From Cyclobacteriaceae bacterium (GTDB lineage: Bacteria > Bacteroidota > Bacteroidia > Cytophagales > Cyclobacteriaceae), in NCBI GenBank assembly GCA_025350305.1, contig JANXYC010000120.1:1-37431 (forward strand): 37,431 nt of DNA, in the 5' to 3' direction. Made by a program: the position numbers and the translations under genes. This document shows, piece by piece, positions 1-8,252 of the stretch. The notes under the pieces were generated by a model. The model made no database searches and had not been told where the DNA came from. It saw only the letters and a list, made by a program, of their open reading frames with translations. Numbering within the stretch: the stretch's first letter is position 1; each line of letters starts with the position of its first letter.

Positions 1-1
1 A

Positions 2-577
2 TACTCGACAACTTCCGTACCCACGACTCTGGCGATTTACTGGGCTCAACGATTGAGGCAAAATGTGGCGGTCCGGATACCTGCTGGTTTGGATCAGTTA
101 AGTGTTCTTGATTTTCTCCAAACGAAAACGTCCCCGCTTGAAAGACTAACAGCCTTGTCAGCGACCCTACGAGAACTTGATCGTGATTACGGAACCTGGA
201 AACAACCATGGGGAGAAGTCAACCGGTTTCAGCGTCTCACCGGAAAAGTAGACCCAGTCTTTGATGATCAAAAACCAAGTATAGCAGTGCCTTTCACTTC
301 ATCTTTCTGGGGATCGCTTGCAGCGTACGGAAGTAAAAGGTATCCGGGTACAAGGAAAATGTATGGTTATGTAGGTAACAGTTTTGTGGCCGTCGTAGAA
401 TTTGGAAAACGGTTGCGAGCTAAGTCCGTGGTGACCGGTGGGTCGAGCAGCAACCCGATGTCATCACATTTTAATGATCAGTCGGGCTTGTATTGCGGAG
501 GTAAGTTCAAAGATGTCTTGTTCTACCCGGAAGATATTATCGGCCATACAGAACGCAGTTATCACCCGGGGGAATAA
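2..577 (+). CDS. Penicillin acylase family protein (peptidase S45), C-terminal part
   Basis: The frame is open from base 2 of the window, so the gene starts outside it and only about the last 190 residues are present. The text carries the features of the beta-chain C-terminus of Ntn-hydrolase acylases (penicillin/acyl-homoserine lactone acylase type): WGEVNRFQR, then the run AVVEFGKRLRAKSVVTGG, then SSNPMSSHFNDQ, and a final YHPGE. Members cleave amide bonds of acylated substrates and are normally exported and self-processed. The catalytic N-terminal serine of the beta chain and the signal peptide would lie upstream, so substrate cannot be judged. A TTG at 53 is not the real start; the frame continues 5' of it. 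The methyltransferase gene begins 47 bases downstream on the same strand. Confidence 0.88.
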   Translation, partial: YSTTSVPTTLAIYWAQRLRQNVAVRIPAGLDQLSVLDFLQTKTSPLERLTALSATLRELDRDYGTWKQPWGEVNRFQRLTGKVDPVFDDQKPSIAVPFTSSFWGSLAAYGSKRYPGTRKMYGYVGNSFVAVVEFGKRLRAKSVVTGGSSSNPMSSHFNDQSGLYCGGKFKDVLFYPEDIIGHTERSYHPGE

Positions 578-624
578 CTCATTAAATTTATTTACCGGAT
601 TTTGTAAACACTCAAACCCATCAC

Positions 625-1380
625 ATGAATCAGGAAGCACACTGGAACAACATTGGTAGAGGTTATGATGGGGAAATATTTGATGTGTTTAAAAGCGATA
701 AGAATCAGAAACTTTCTGTTTACTTTAAGAAACATGCCAATGCATTGCACCATGCTATCGATTTTGGGTGCGGCATGGGTAAAGCATTTCCCTATTTAGC
801 GACTGCATTTTCAAAAGTGCTGGCGATTGACATTTCTACGGAGCTTCTCAGCATTGCAAAATTAACACCGTATAAAAACATTGTTTACAAACGAGCCGAC
901 CTGACGAGCCATAACCTCGTTTTTCCCCCAACCGATTTTATTTTTTGCTGTAATGTCTTGTTGCTGCCGGAGGCCGACAAAAATGTGGCTATACTTAAAA
1001 ACATGTATAAAGCACTTCGCGTGAATGGCACCTCGTTGATTGTAGTGCCCTCCTTGGAATCGGTCATGTTCTCATCCTGGCGACTCATTGACTGGTATAA
1101 GAAAGAAGGAGTGCTACCGGAGGAGATACCACCGTCGGAATTAAATTATTACAAGGCCGGCACTCGGGACCTTTTGCAGGGTATTGTTCACATTGACAAG
1201 GTTCCTACAAAGCATTATTCAGAATCGGAGCTCCAGGTGCTTTTGCATGAAGCGAAACTGGTCATCACAGCAATCGAAAAATTGGAGTATCATTGGCAGA
1301 CAGAATTTGATTCGCCCCCTGACTGGATGAAAGCACCGTATCCGTGGGATTGGCTGATTGAATGTAAGAAGGTGAAGTGA
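625..1380 (+). CDS. Class I SAM-dependent methyltransferase
   Basis: This 251-aa protein has a Rossmann-type methyltransferase core. Motif I is DFGCGMG at residues 46-52, an acidic strand end (LAIDIS) follows near residue 70, and a motif IV-like segment (FIFCCNVLLL) is near residue 110. Such enzymes transfer a methyl group from S-adenosylmethionine; the substrate cannot be read from sequence. The C-terminal 100 residues (Trp/Tyr-rich, ending in PYPWDWLIECKKVK) look like a substrate-specific cap. No transmembrane segment or signal peptide is present, so it should be cytoplasmic. It lies between the acylase and the nitronate monooxygenase genes on the same strand with short gaps, so it may share a transcript with them. 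Confidence 0.85.
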   Translation: MNQEAHWNNIGRGYDGEIFDVFKSDKNQKLSVYFKKHANALHHAIDFGCGMGKAFPYLATAFSKVLAIDISTELLSIAKLTPYKNIVYKRADLTSHNLVFPPTDFIFCCNVLLLPEADKNVAILKNMYKALRVNGTSLIVVPSLESVMFSSWRLIDWYKKEGVLPEEIPPSELNYYKAGTRDLLQGIVHIDKVPTKHYSESELQVLLHEAKLVITAIEKLEYHWQTEFDSPPDWMKAPYPWDWLIECKKVK

Positions 1381-1427
1381 TGCTGACAACGGCACTGATT
1401 ACTGATAACCGGTTACACAAATAAAGG

Positions 1428-2402
1428 ATGATGACACAAACCTCACTGGACATATTACTTGGCATTGATTACCCCGTCATCGTGGCGCCGATGTTTTTGA
1501 TTTCCAACACCAAAATGGTGAAGGCCGCCCTGGAGAATGGTGTGACAGCTGCTTTTCCTGCGCTGAATTACCGGACGGATCAGGAGTTGAGAGCAGCCAT
1601 CAAGGAGATCAAAGCTTTTTCATCAAAGCCGTTTGGAGTCAACCTTATTGTTAACAAATCTAATCCGAAGTATAAGTCCCAATTAGAAACTTTACTCGAA
1701 CTGAAGGTTGCCTACATCATCACTTCGCTGGGTAATCCCAAGGAAGTCATTGATACGTGCAAGCCCCTGGGAATAAAGGTTTTTTGTGATGTGGTGGACT
1801 TGCAGTACGCTCAAAAGGTAGAAAGCCTTGGCGCCGATGCGGTGATTGCTGTTAACAACAGGGCAGGAGGCCATGCTGGGAACCTCTCCCCGGAGCAATT
1901 GATCACCTTGTTGAAAGAGAACTGTAACATTCCCATCATTTCTGCCGGGGGGATATCCAAGGGTCAACATTTGAAACAGGCAATGGACTGGGGAGCGGCC
2001 GGAGCTTCAGTCGGTACCATTTTTATAGCCTGTGAAGAGGCCGACATCACGCCTGAATACAAGCAGGCGATGATCGATTACGGAGAAAAAGATATTGTGC
2101 GCACGAACAAACTTTCCGGTTCACCACTCACCGTGATTAATACCCCGTATGTACAGCAACTCGGCACGAAGGCCAACTTTCTGGAGTGGATTCTGAATAA
2201 TAATAAAACCCTTAAGAAATACGCAAAAATGTTAATCGCTTTGCGCGGAATGAAAGCCGTCGAGAAAGCTGCGTTTGGGGCCACCTACAAAACGGTGTGG
2301 TGCGCAGGACCTGCCATTGAAGATGTTCATAGCATCCGCTCGATGAAGGATATTGTTCAGACGCTTACCCGTGAGTATGATCAAGCAAATAAAATCAGTT
2401 AA
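1428..2402 (+). CDS. Nitronate monooxygenase family flavoprotein
   Basis: A 324-aa TIM-barrel flavoprotein of the nitronate monooxygenase (2-nitropropane dioxygenase) family, whose members bind FMN and oxidise alkyl nitronates. The N-terminus carries YPVIVAPMF (residues 15-23), FGVNLIV is near residue 70, and the signature AGGHAG (146-151) holds the conserved His149. The phosphate-binding segment PIISAGGIS is near residue 170 and GASVGTIFI near residue 190. Length is normal for the family. Two ATG codons stand in tandem at 1428 and 1431 and either could be the start. The small hypothetical gene follows after 14 bases, which suggests co-transcription. The actual substrate is unknown, because the family also contains enzymes with other uses. 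Confidence 0.9.
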   Translation: MMTQTSLDILLGIDYPVIVAPMFLISNTKMVKAALENGVTAAFPALNYRTDQELRAAIKEIKAFSSKPFGVNLIVNKSNPKYKSQLETLLELKVAYIITSLGNPKEVIDTCKPLGIKVFCDVVDLQYAQKVESLGADAVIAVNNRAGGHAGNLSPEQLITLLKENCNIPIISAGGISKGQHLKQAMDWGAAGASVGTIFIACEEADITPEYKQAMIDYGEKDIVRTNKLSGSPLTVINTPYVQQLGTKANFLEWILNNNKTLKKYAKMLIALRGMKAVEKAAFGATYKTVWCAGPAIEDVHSIRSMKDIVQTLTREYDQANKIS

Positions 2403-2416
2403 TTATAACTTCAATT

Positions 2417-2686
2417 ATGGCAGCACTACAACCACATCAGGTAAAAGAAATTAATGAGCTTATCGAAAAAATTGAAAAAGCCATAAAGCCGAAACACGAG
2501 ATTGGAGCTCAAAGCAAACCGGTTTTAAAAAGTTTGTTGGTGACGAATAAGATAAAAAAGCCGCCCCTGTTCTTTAAGTCTAAGAGAGAATATTCAGATC
2601 AGGTCATTTCTTATTTTGTAAATGAAAAGAAGGTAAAGCAAAATAAATTTCACCTGAATGGCCAGGAGTTTATTTTTCTGCTTTAA
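2417..2686 (+). CDS. Small hypothetical protein (89 aa)
   Basis: An ATG-started frame 14 bases after the nitronate monooxygenase stop, same strand. The product is lysine-rich and probably cytoplasmic: a helical N-terminus (EINELIEKIEKAIKPKHEIG) followed by a basic middle part and a hydrophobic end (NGQEFIFLL). No signal peptide or known motif was recognised. Tight spacing and normal-looking codon use favour a real gene. The decayed cyclophilin gene begins 6 bases after its stop. Confidence 0.6.
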   Translation: MAALQPHQVKEINELIEKIEKAIKPKHEIGAQSKPVLKSLLVTNKIKKPPLFFKSKREYSDQVISYFVNEKKVKQNKFHLNGQEFIFLL

Positions 2687-2692
2687 TAAACT

Positions 2693-3110
2693 ATGAAATA
2701 TCCAGTGCCTGCTGCGCTGTCATGTGTACTGCTGGTGTAAGCAGGCATGGCAATATCCCAAACAGGGAAGGAGGCACTTTTAGATCCGAAAGGTGGATGG
2801 TGGAAAACCAATTCACCCGATCTTTATAAGGGGCGTCTCTAAAAACTCCTTGTACCCTTCTCTTCCGGAGAAGGGTGACGGGTTTGAGGCCATAAAAGGC
2901 AGGGTTTTTAGAGATGCCCTAAAGTAAAGGTGACAACGTCGAAAGGAAGTTTTGTAATTGAAATCCACAAAGAATGGGCCCCGTGGGAGCCAACCGCTTT
3001 TATAATTTGGAGTGCCCCGGTTTTTTTGATGATTCGCGGTTTTATCGCGTTCGCGAAGGCTCTTTGAAGAAGGAAACGCATATCTTGATAAAGAATTTCC
3101 TAATTGCTCA
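2693..3110 (+). pseudogene. Cyclophilin-type peptidyl-prolyl isomerase, decayed and split by a MITE
   Basis: Several frames joined together spell a periplasmic cyclophilin. From the ATG at 2693 a signal-peptide-like start (MKYPVPAALSCVLLV) meets an in-frame TAA at 2738-2740 and continues in the same frame as GKEALLDPKGGWWK and NSPDLYK. The miniature element at 2831-2919 then interrupts it. Beyond the element the frame resumes as KVTTSKGSFVIEIHKEWAP. Around 2984-2986 one base is missing; the next frame gives GANRFYNLECPGFFDDSRFY followed by RVREG. A last piece, GNAYLDKEFPN from 3072, also resembles the family, with the sequence between apparently lost. The order TSKGxFVIE, WAPxGANRFYNL, GFFDDxRFYRV is typical of cyclophilins. 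It cannot encode an active enzyme. Confidence 0.85.
2831..2919 (-). mobile_element. MITE copy 1 (89 bp) inserted in the cyclophilin gene
   Basis: One of four near-identical non-coding elements in the window. Ends are inverted repeats, GGGC(A/G)TCTCTAAAAAC, with one mismatch between the two ends. The centre holds a hairpin CCCTTCTC-TTCCG-GAGAAGGG. Flanks read TAAG (2827-2830) and TAAA (2920-2923), a 4-bp target duplication with one change. Taking out the element and one flank copy restores the cyclophilin reading frame (DLYKVKVTTSKG). This copy has one extra T relative to the others. Minus is used here for the orientation opposite to copies 2 and 4. Confidence 0.88.
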
Positions 3111-3194
3111 TTAACACTGAAAAGTTATAGTCAATTGTCAATACATCGTTTCAACAATAGATTGACTATTTTTAATGAACGTTAATGCCTCCCC

Positions 3195-4022
3195 ATGTCG
3201 ACCAGCAATTCTAAACTTTTTTCATTAACTGAGAAGACAATTGTTATCACCGGTGGCACGGGTGTACTGGGCCAGGCGATGGTGAAGGGACTGGCGGATG
3301 CAGGAGCGTCAGTAGCAATTCTGGGCAGACGGAAAGAAGTCGCCGAAGCGTTAGCTAAGGAAGTACGGTCATTGGGCGGCCAGGCGATCTCCGTCAAGGC
3401 AGATGTGCTGGACCGGGAAGCATTGACAAAAGCACGGGAATCAATTCTTCAGGAATTCGGCAGCATTCAAATACTTGTCAACGCGGCAGGAGGGAACATG
3501 CCGGGGGCCGTTGTCTCTCCCGACAAGACTTTCTTTGATTTGAATTTGGATGACTTTCAAAAAGTAGTGGACTTAAATCTGATGGGGACGGTTCTGCCGA
3601 CGCAGGTTTTTTCGGAAGATATGGCGAAGCGCAAGAAGGGTGCGATCATCAACATCGCCTCCATGGCAGCTTTTCGTCCCCTCACGAGGGTAGTAGGTTA
3701 CTCTGCCGCCAAAGCAGCGGTAGAAAATTTTACGCAATGGCTGGCTATTGAAATGGCTAAGAAATTTGGCGAAGGAATTCGCGTCAACGCAATCTCGCCA
3801 GGTTTTTTTCTCACAGAACAAAACCGCTCGTTGCTTACCAACCCGGATGGAAGTTATACCGCCCGTGGACAAGCTGCGATCAATCAAACGCCCTTCGCAC
3901 GCTTCGGGAAACCCGAAGAATTGATTGGCACGCTGATCTGGCTTTGTTCTGATGCATCGTTATTCGTGACCGGCGTAAATGTTCCGGTGGATGGAGGGTT
4001 TAATGTTTTTAGCGGAGTCTAA
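3195..4022 (+). CDS. SDR family oxidoreductase, D-mannonate (fructuronate) oxidoreductase-like
   Basis: A 275-aa classical short-chain dehydrogenase. The nucleotide-binding motif TGGTGVLG is at residues 19-26, NAAGG at 96-100, the catalytic serine in NIAS at 156, and the YSAAK pair Tyr169/Lys173. The C-terminus carries the usual substrate loop (NAISPGFFLTEQNRSLL). The insert MPGAVVSPDKTFFDL after NAAGG and this loop resemble the SDR-type mannonate oxidoreductases (YjmF/UxuB-like) that reduce D-fructuronate to D-mannonate. The next gene on the strand is uxaC, whose product (D-fructuronate) would be its substrate, which supports the assignment. Exact specificity is inferred from this context. 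No mannonate dehydratase gene lies in the window. Confidence 0.85.
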   Translation: MSTSNSKLFSLTEKTIVITGGTGVLGQAMVKGLADAGASVAILGRRKEVAEALAKEVRSLGGQAISVKADVLDREALTKARESILQEFGSIQILVNAAGGNMPGAVVSPDKTFFDLNLDDFQKVVDLNLMGTVLPTQVFSEDMAKRKKGAIINIASMAAFRPLTRVVGYSAAKAAVENFTQWLAIEMAKKFGEGIRVNAISPGFFLTEQNRSLLTNPDGSYTARGQAAINQTPFARFGKPEELIGTLIWLCSDASLFVTGVNVPVDGGFNVFSGV

Positions 4023-4350
4023 TGTAGTGACAGATTAATCCTGCTTTGTCATATTTATATTTTTTGGGTCACAACGAGCGCGAAGATGACACAACGAAAC
4101 AGGCCAATGATCCGCTGGACCTTGATTTCGTAGTGCTCGTAGTGGTTCTTTGTGTTCTTCGTGACCATACTTCTGATTCGCTCCTGGGCTGCAACCTTAT
4201 GCTATTCAATAGATTGTCTAACTTGAAGTAGAATTAATTATGGAATGTTTTTATAAAGCAGGCAGGAAATACAGAAGCGTGCTGTCGTATTTCATTGATA
4301 TCTTGTTCCAAAATTAATTTGTCACAACACCAGATACAAAATGATAACCA
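4023..4350. other. Intergenic region between the SDR gene and uxaC
   Basis: About 330 bases with no convincing gene. Positions roughly 4065-4170 are a degenerate repeat in which short units like ACAACGA and CGTAGTG recur, a kind of low-complexity filler common between Bacteroidota genes. A short open frame here reads as nonsense protein. No terminator hairpin was clear. Confidence 0.5.
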
Positions 4351-5763
4351 ATGGGCAAGAAAGTAAAGCCATTCCTAAGCAAAGATTTTTTATTGGAGAA
4401 TGAAACAGGAGTGCAGTTGTACGAACAATTCGCCTCACCGATGCCCATCATCGATTACCACAATCACCTTTCACCAAAAGACATTGCCGAAAACAGGAAA
4501 TTCAATAACCTGACAGAAGCCTGGTTGACGGGAGATCATTATAAATGGAGAGCAATGCGCGTCAACGGTGTCCCCGAAAAGTATTGCACGGGCGATGCGA
4601 CACCATTTGAAAAATTTAATGAATGGGCGAAAACCGTACCCTACACCATGCGGAACCCCCTGTATCACTGGACGCATCTGGAATTGAAGAATTATTTTGA
4701 GATCTCCAAAATATTGGATGAGACTACAGCGAAGGCGATTTACGATGAATGCTCTGAGCGGCTACAGCAGGAGGATTTTCGGGTGCAAGGGTTGTTAAAG
4801 AGAATGAATGTAGAGGTGGTTTGCACCACGGATGATCCCATTGATAGTCTGGAGCATCATCAAAACTTTTCGAAGAGCGGTGCCGCGCTTAAAATGTTTC
4901 CATCGTTTCGTCCTGATAAAGCGTATTCGACTGATCTGCCAGGATCTTATAATGAGTATTTGAACAAACTGTCTGACGTTTCTCAACACCCAATCAAGAC
5001 GTTTGATGATTTGATTGCGGTACTTACAAAGCGTATCGACTTCTTCCATGAACAAGGATGCCGATCTGCCGATCATGGTCTCGAATATTTATATTTTGAT
5101 TCAGAAGCATTGTCCAAGGCATCATCGTTATTCAAGAAGGTTCGTGATGGCATAGCGTTAACAAAAGAAGAAAGCCTGCAATTCAGTTGCGCCGTGCTAA
5201 TTCACCTTTGTCGGAAGTATCACGCCATTGGATGGGCACAGCAGTTCCATCTGGGTGCCCTTCGCAATAACAATACGCGGATGATGCGTCTGTTAGGTCC
5301 GGATACCGGCTTTGATTCGATCAGCGATTTTCCGCAAGCGCAGCACATGGCCCGGTTCTTTGATTATTTGGACACCACAAGCCAACTCGCCCGCACCATC
5401 ATCTACAATCTGAATCCTTCACAAAATGAAGTCTTTGCGACCATGGCGGGAAATTTCAATGATGGATCCGTGCCGGGCAAGATTCAATTCGGATCCGCCT
5501 GGTGGTTCCTGGACCAGAAAGACGGAATGGAGAAGCATCTAAATGCTTTGTCGAATATGGGGTTGCTCTCGCGGTTTGTGGGCATGGTGACAGATTCACG
5601 AAGCTTTCTCTCCTTTCCGCGTCATGAATATTTTAGAAGGATACTGTGCAATTTGATTGGAAAGGATGTAGAGAGAGGTGAGTTGCCGGAGGATATTGAG
5701 CGGCTGGGGAAATTGGTACAGGATATTTGTTATAATAATGCTAAGAATTACTTTAAGTTTTAG
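4351..5763 (+). CDS. uxaC: Glucuronate isomerase (uronate isomerase)
   Basis: A 470-aa protein that matches uronate isomerase over its whole length. The enzyme converts D-glucuronate to D-fructuronate (and D-galacturonate to D-tagaturonate) in the cytoplasm. It belongs to the amidohydrolase superfamily; the metal-binding pair is in DYHNHL, His37 and His39. Other family blocks are WLTGDHYKWRAMR, VVCTTDDPIDSLEHH, GCRSADHGL, QFHLGALRNNNTRM and the C-terminal MVTDSRSFLSFPRHEYFRR. Length is normal. The upstream SDR gene (330 bases away, same strand) probably catalyses the next step. The ATG at 4351 gives the usual N-terminus. Confidence 0.95.
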   Translation: MGKKVKPFLSKDFLLENETGVQLYEQFASPMPIIDYHNHLSPKDIAENRKFNNLTEAWLTGDHYKWRAMRVNGVPEKYCTGDATPFEKFNEWAKTVPYTMRNPLYHWTHLELKNYFEISKILDETTAKAIYDECSERLQQEDFRVQGLLKRMNVEVVCTTDDPIDSLEHHQNFSKSGAALKMFPSFRPDKAYSTDLPGSYNEYLNKLSDVSQHPIKTFDDLIAVLTKRIDFFHEQGCRSADHGLEYLYFDSEALSKASSLFKKVRDGIALTKEESLQFSCAVLIHLCRKYHAIGWAQQFHLGALRNNNTRMMRLLGPDTGFDSISDFPQAQHMARFFDYLDTTSQLARTIIYNLNPSQNEVFATMAGNFNDGSVPGKIQFGSAWWFLDQKDGMEKHLNALSNMGLLSRFVGMVTDSRSFLSFPRHEYFRRILCNLIGKDVERGELPEDIERLGKLVQDICYNNAKNYFKF

Positions 5764-5766
5764 TTT

Positions 5767-5977
5767 GGTCGGGATCTGCGACGCTCGACCGGTTAGATGA
5801 TCTCATTCGGAAACTATTTTAATCAGCATAATCAAGTTGTTGAAGATTGTTTTAGGATTGCAAATCCGGCTTCGAAGAAGTTTTGTCCTTCGAAAGGGTC
5901 GGGATTGCAAATCCCGACCAACCTAAGTTGATCCGGATTTATTGTGGGAAGTTGGTCGGGGTCTGCGACCCTCGACC
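5767..5977. repeat. Cluster of REP-like GGTCGG hairpins
   Basis: Three related imperfect or perfect palindromes lie after uxaC: 5767-5790, 5897-5919 and 5954-5977, each starting GGTCGGG and ending CGACC. The middle one is a near-perfect hairpin, GGTCGGGATT-GC-AAATCCCGACC with one bulged base; the third has the nested arms GGTCG and GGTC. A shorter related palindrome, GGATTGCAAATCC, is at 5855-5867. Units like these are typical REP sequences spread by RAYT transposases. The rest of the gap up to 6186 holds no gene and ends in a degenerate ACGAATTACGAAT-type repeat near 6105-6140. Confidence 0.7.
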
Positions 5978-6186
5978 GGTTCGAAAAGCTTTCCTGTACT
6001 CTAAGCAAGAATTTATTACGAGTCTGAATGCTTATTCCATCCGCAACGTCTTCGCCAGATTAATAAGCGATGCCTTCACCGCATTAAAACTCACCATAGG
6101 AGTGACGAATTACGAATGACGAGTAACGAACTACGATAACTGGCCTCCTCGTCCAACGCCGCACAAAGCCAAAACCCAACACCCAA

Positions 6187-7164
6187 CTACAGCTGACGCA
6201 GTGTAATCATCTCCTCCCGCTCAGGATCCCACACCTTAAGCCGGAAGCACTTCCACATTTCAATGGGGCTCCACGAGGTTGTCGTAACGTTCTTTAGCTC
6301 AGGCATACTCTTCATGGCCTCTTTCAAGCGATAAAATGGGATCCGTGAATTGAGATGATGCACATGATGATAGCCAATATCCGCCGTGAACCATTGCATG
6401 ACTGGATTCATTTTCATGTAGCTGGTAGATGCCAGCGCCGCATTGTCATAAGACCAGTCCTGATTTTCCCGGAATTTAGCACCGGGGAAATTGTGCTGGC
6501 TGTAGAAAACGTAGGAGCCCATTCCAAAAGCAAGGAAGAATGGAAGCCACCAGACCAGGATGAGCCCTTCAATGCCAAGAAAATACCAGGTAAGATATCC
6601 AAGCCCCCAATGTAAAAGCAATGAAATCAGTGAATCGATATGCTTGGAGGGACTCTGAATAAAAGATTTTAGATTCAGCCAATACGTGAATAGCGTAAAG
6701 TAGCCCAGCAATATCGTGGCAGGGTGCCGGTTTATCAAATAGATCCTTTTTTCCATCTTGGTCAGGCTCAGAAAACGTTGTTTGCTGACGGTTGGATAGG
6801 AGCCGATTCCAGCAATGGTCAATTTTGAGTTGTTATTGTGATGATGCTCGTGCGTCCGGCGCCAAATTGTTTCAGGGGCAAGCAAATAAATACCAAGGGC
6901 CGTCATTAACCATTCCGCAACGGCAGACCGCTGGAGAATGGCGCGGTGCTGATAGTCGTGGTAAATGACAAACATTCGCATGTAGGTCAGCCCGCCGCAA
7001 ATGCTTAAAAATATGCGAATAATAAGTGGAATGCGGTCCATGGATATGAAGGTCAGCAAAACACCCGCGAGAACCATTGTGAGCAGGACCTCCACCCAAC
7101 TTCTCAACGGGTTTTCGCCCACAAACTGCTTGCTAGCCTGAATTAATTCTTTACCTGTCCGCAT
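6187..7164 (-). CDS. Fatty acid desaturase (DesA/omega-6 type)
   Basis: A membrane di-iron desaturase of 325 aa when started at the ATG at 7164. The three histidine boxes are visible: HDYQH (69-73), HEHHH (105-109) and HHVHH (266-270), together with the SQHNFPGA segment near residue 222. Hydrophobic stretches near residues 26-40, 52-68, 85-97, 150-164 and 185-220 fit the usual membrane topology. Such enzymes introduce a double bond into acyl chains of membrane lipids or sphingolipid-like substrates. The open frame reaches 7308, but the extra 48 residues overlap the acyltransferase gene and do not look like this family, so the internal ATG was chosen. That start still lies 41 bases downstream of the acyltransferase stop region, consistent with one operon. 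Confidence 0.9.
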   Translation of the reverse strand: MRTGKELIQASKQFVGENPLRSWVEVLLTMVLAGVLLTFISMDRIPLIIRIFLSICGGLTYMRMFVIYHDYQHRAILQRSAVAEWLMTALGIYLLAPETIWRRTHEHHHNNNSKLTIAGIGSYPTVSKQRFLSLTKMEKRIYLINRHPATILLGYFTLFTYWLNLKSFIQSPSKHIDSLISLLLHWGLGYLTWYFLGIEGLILVWWLPFFLAFGMGSYVFYSQHNFPGAKFRENQDWSYDNAALASTSYMKMNPVMQWFTADIGYHHVHHLNSRIPFYRLKEAMKSMPELKNVTTTSWSPIEMWKCFRLKVWDPEREEMITLRQL

Positions 7165-7204
7165 ACCTTGGAATAAGTGGCAAGTTACGAAAACCAGTGC
7201 AAAT

Positions 7205-8098
7205 TTAAGAAGCCGTGCCAGTAATTGCTGATGGAAGCTTTCGCGAATGCTTCCACCGCCGGTGTGACCAAAGCCAGGTGGTTGGATCCAGCACAATCTC
7301 TCGTTCAAGTCTTCTCATGAAGGTTTCGGAAATTTCATTTTCCGCAGTCTGCTTAGGATTGGGAACCATAAGTTCCGGGTACACTTCATAATATCCCCTT
7401 CGTTTAAGCTTCACGTTGATATAAACAATCGGATAATTAAACTTTAAGGCCAGTTTTTCAGGCCCTGTAAATACAGATGTGTCTTGATGGAGGAAGGTGG
7501 TCCAGTAGGCCTTATCCTGGGGTGCACTCTGGTCAGCAATGAACGTGGTTGCGGTTAGGATGCCCCGATTCGCAACCATGTCACGCAACGCTAGATTTAC
7601 GGGCGTGATACGGGTGCCAAATTTGGTCCGCATGCGCACCATCATTTTGTCAAAATATGGATTGGATAAAGGACGGTAGATCACCACTAGCTGATGGCGG
7701 GTGTTGAGTGTGAAACCAGGGCCGGCCCATTCCCAGTTACCATAATGTCCCATCACGATGATGAAACTCTTTTTTTCCAGATAAAGCTTATCCAGCCACT
7801 CTGCACCATGGAAATGGCAACGCTCCCGGGCCTCTTGTTCTGTCATCTTTAACGTCTTCAGGGTTTCCAGGATTAAGTCGCACAAGTAACGGTAGTAGGA
7901 TTCTGCCAGCACTTCAATTTCAGCCCTGGTTTTGTCGGGAAATGAGTTTCGAAGGTTTTGGTTGACTACTTCCCTGCGGTAGCCTGTAAGCCTGAGGATG
8001 TGGTAGAAGAGATCGGACACTTTGTACAGCGCACCAAATGGCAATGACGCAACCAGGTAGAGGAAGGGATAACTAATATAAAATAGAAAGGCTTGCAT
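7205..8098 (-). CDS. Lysophospholipid/lipid A acyltransferase, LpxL/HtrB family
   Basis: A 297-aa member of the bacterial late lipid A acyltransferase family. An N-terminal hydrophobic anchor (residues 3-20) precedes the catalytic HX4E motif in GHYGNWEW, with His118 and Glu123. The family blocks IYRPLSNPYFDKMM, FIADQSAP and the C-terminal WLWSHRRWKH are present. The enzyme acts at the inner membrane, adding an acyl chain to lipid A precursors or a related lipid. It is directly upstream of the desaturase on the same strand, so the two may together shape the acyl chains of the envelope. A strong hairpin at 8199-8236 separates it from the yceI fragment. Confidence 0.9.
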   Translation of the reverse strand: MQAFLFYISYPFLYLVASLPFGALYKVSDLFYHILRLTGYRREVVNQNLRNSFPDKTRAEIEVLAESYYRYLCDLILETLKTLKMTEQEARERCHFHGAEWLDKLYLEKKSFIIVMGHYGNWEWAGPGFTLNTRHQLVVIYRPLSNPYFDKMMVRMRTKFGTRITPVNLALRDMVANRGILTATTFIADQSAPQDKAYWTTFLHQDTSVFTGPEKLALKFNYPIVYINVKLKRRGYYEVYPELMVPNPKQTAENEISETFMRRLEREIVLDPTTWLWSHRRWKHSRKLPSAITGTAS

Positions 8099-8198
8099 CC
8101 TGGAATTTTATGGAGTAGGGAAAAGTTTACCAGTCCGCAATTTAAACCGCTTATCCTGATCTGAAAGCTTCTGAAGAAATGAAGGTTTGGCATTAATA

Positions 8199-8236
8199 CA
8201 AAATGAATACTCCGACGTAGCGGAGTATTCATTTTG
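8199..8236. terminator. Perfect 16-bp hairpin between yceI fragment and acyltransferase
   Basis: Arms CAAAATGAATACTCCG and CGGAGTATTCATTTTG pair perfectly around the 6-nt loop ACGTAG. It sits 17 bases beyond the end of the minus-strand yceI fragment and about 100 bases before the acyltransferase start. The A-rich and T-rich outer ends would give a U tract on either strand, so it probably acts as a rho-independent terminator for the original yceI gene. Confidence 0.8.
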
Positions 8237-8252
8237 ATGAGGCCTTTATTGA

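Noticed and set aside
4046..4231. A 61-codon open frame between the SDR gene and uxaC
   Set aside because: The translation is full of repeats and follows a degenerate DNA repeat; it lacks any protein-like pattern.
7165..7308. Extension of the desaturase to the upstream ATG at 7308
   Set aside because: The added 48 residues overlap the acyltransferase coding end and are not desaturase-like; the ATG at 7164 gives the normal start.
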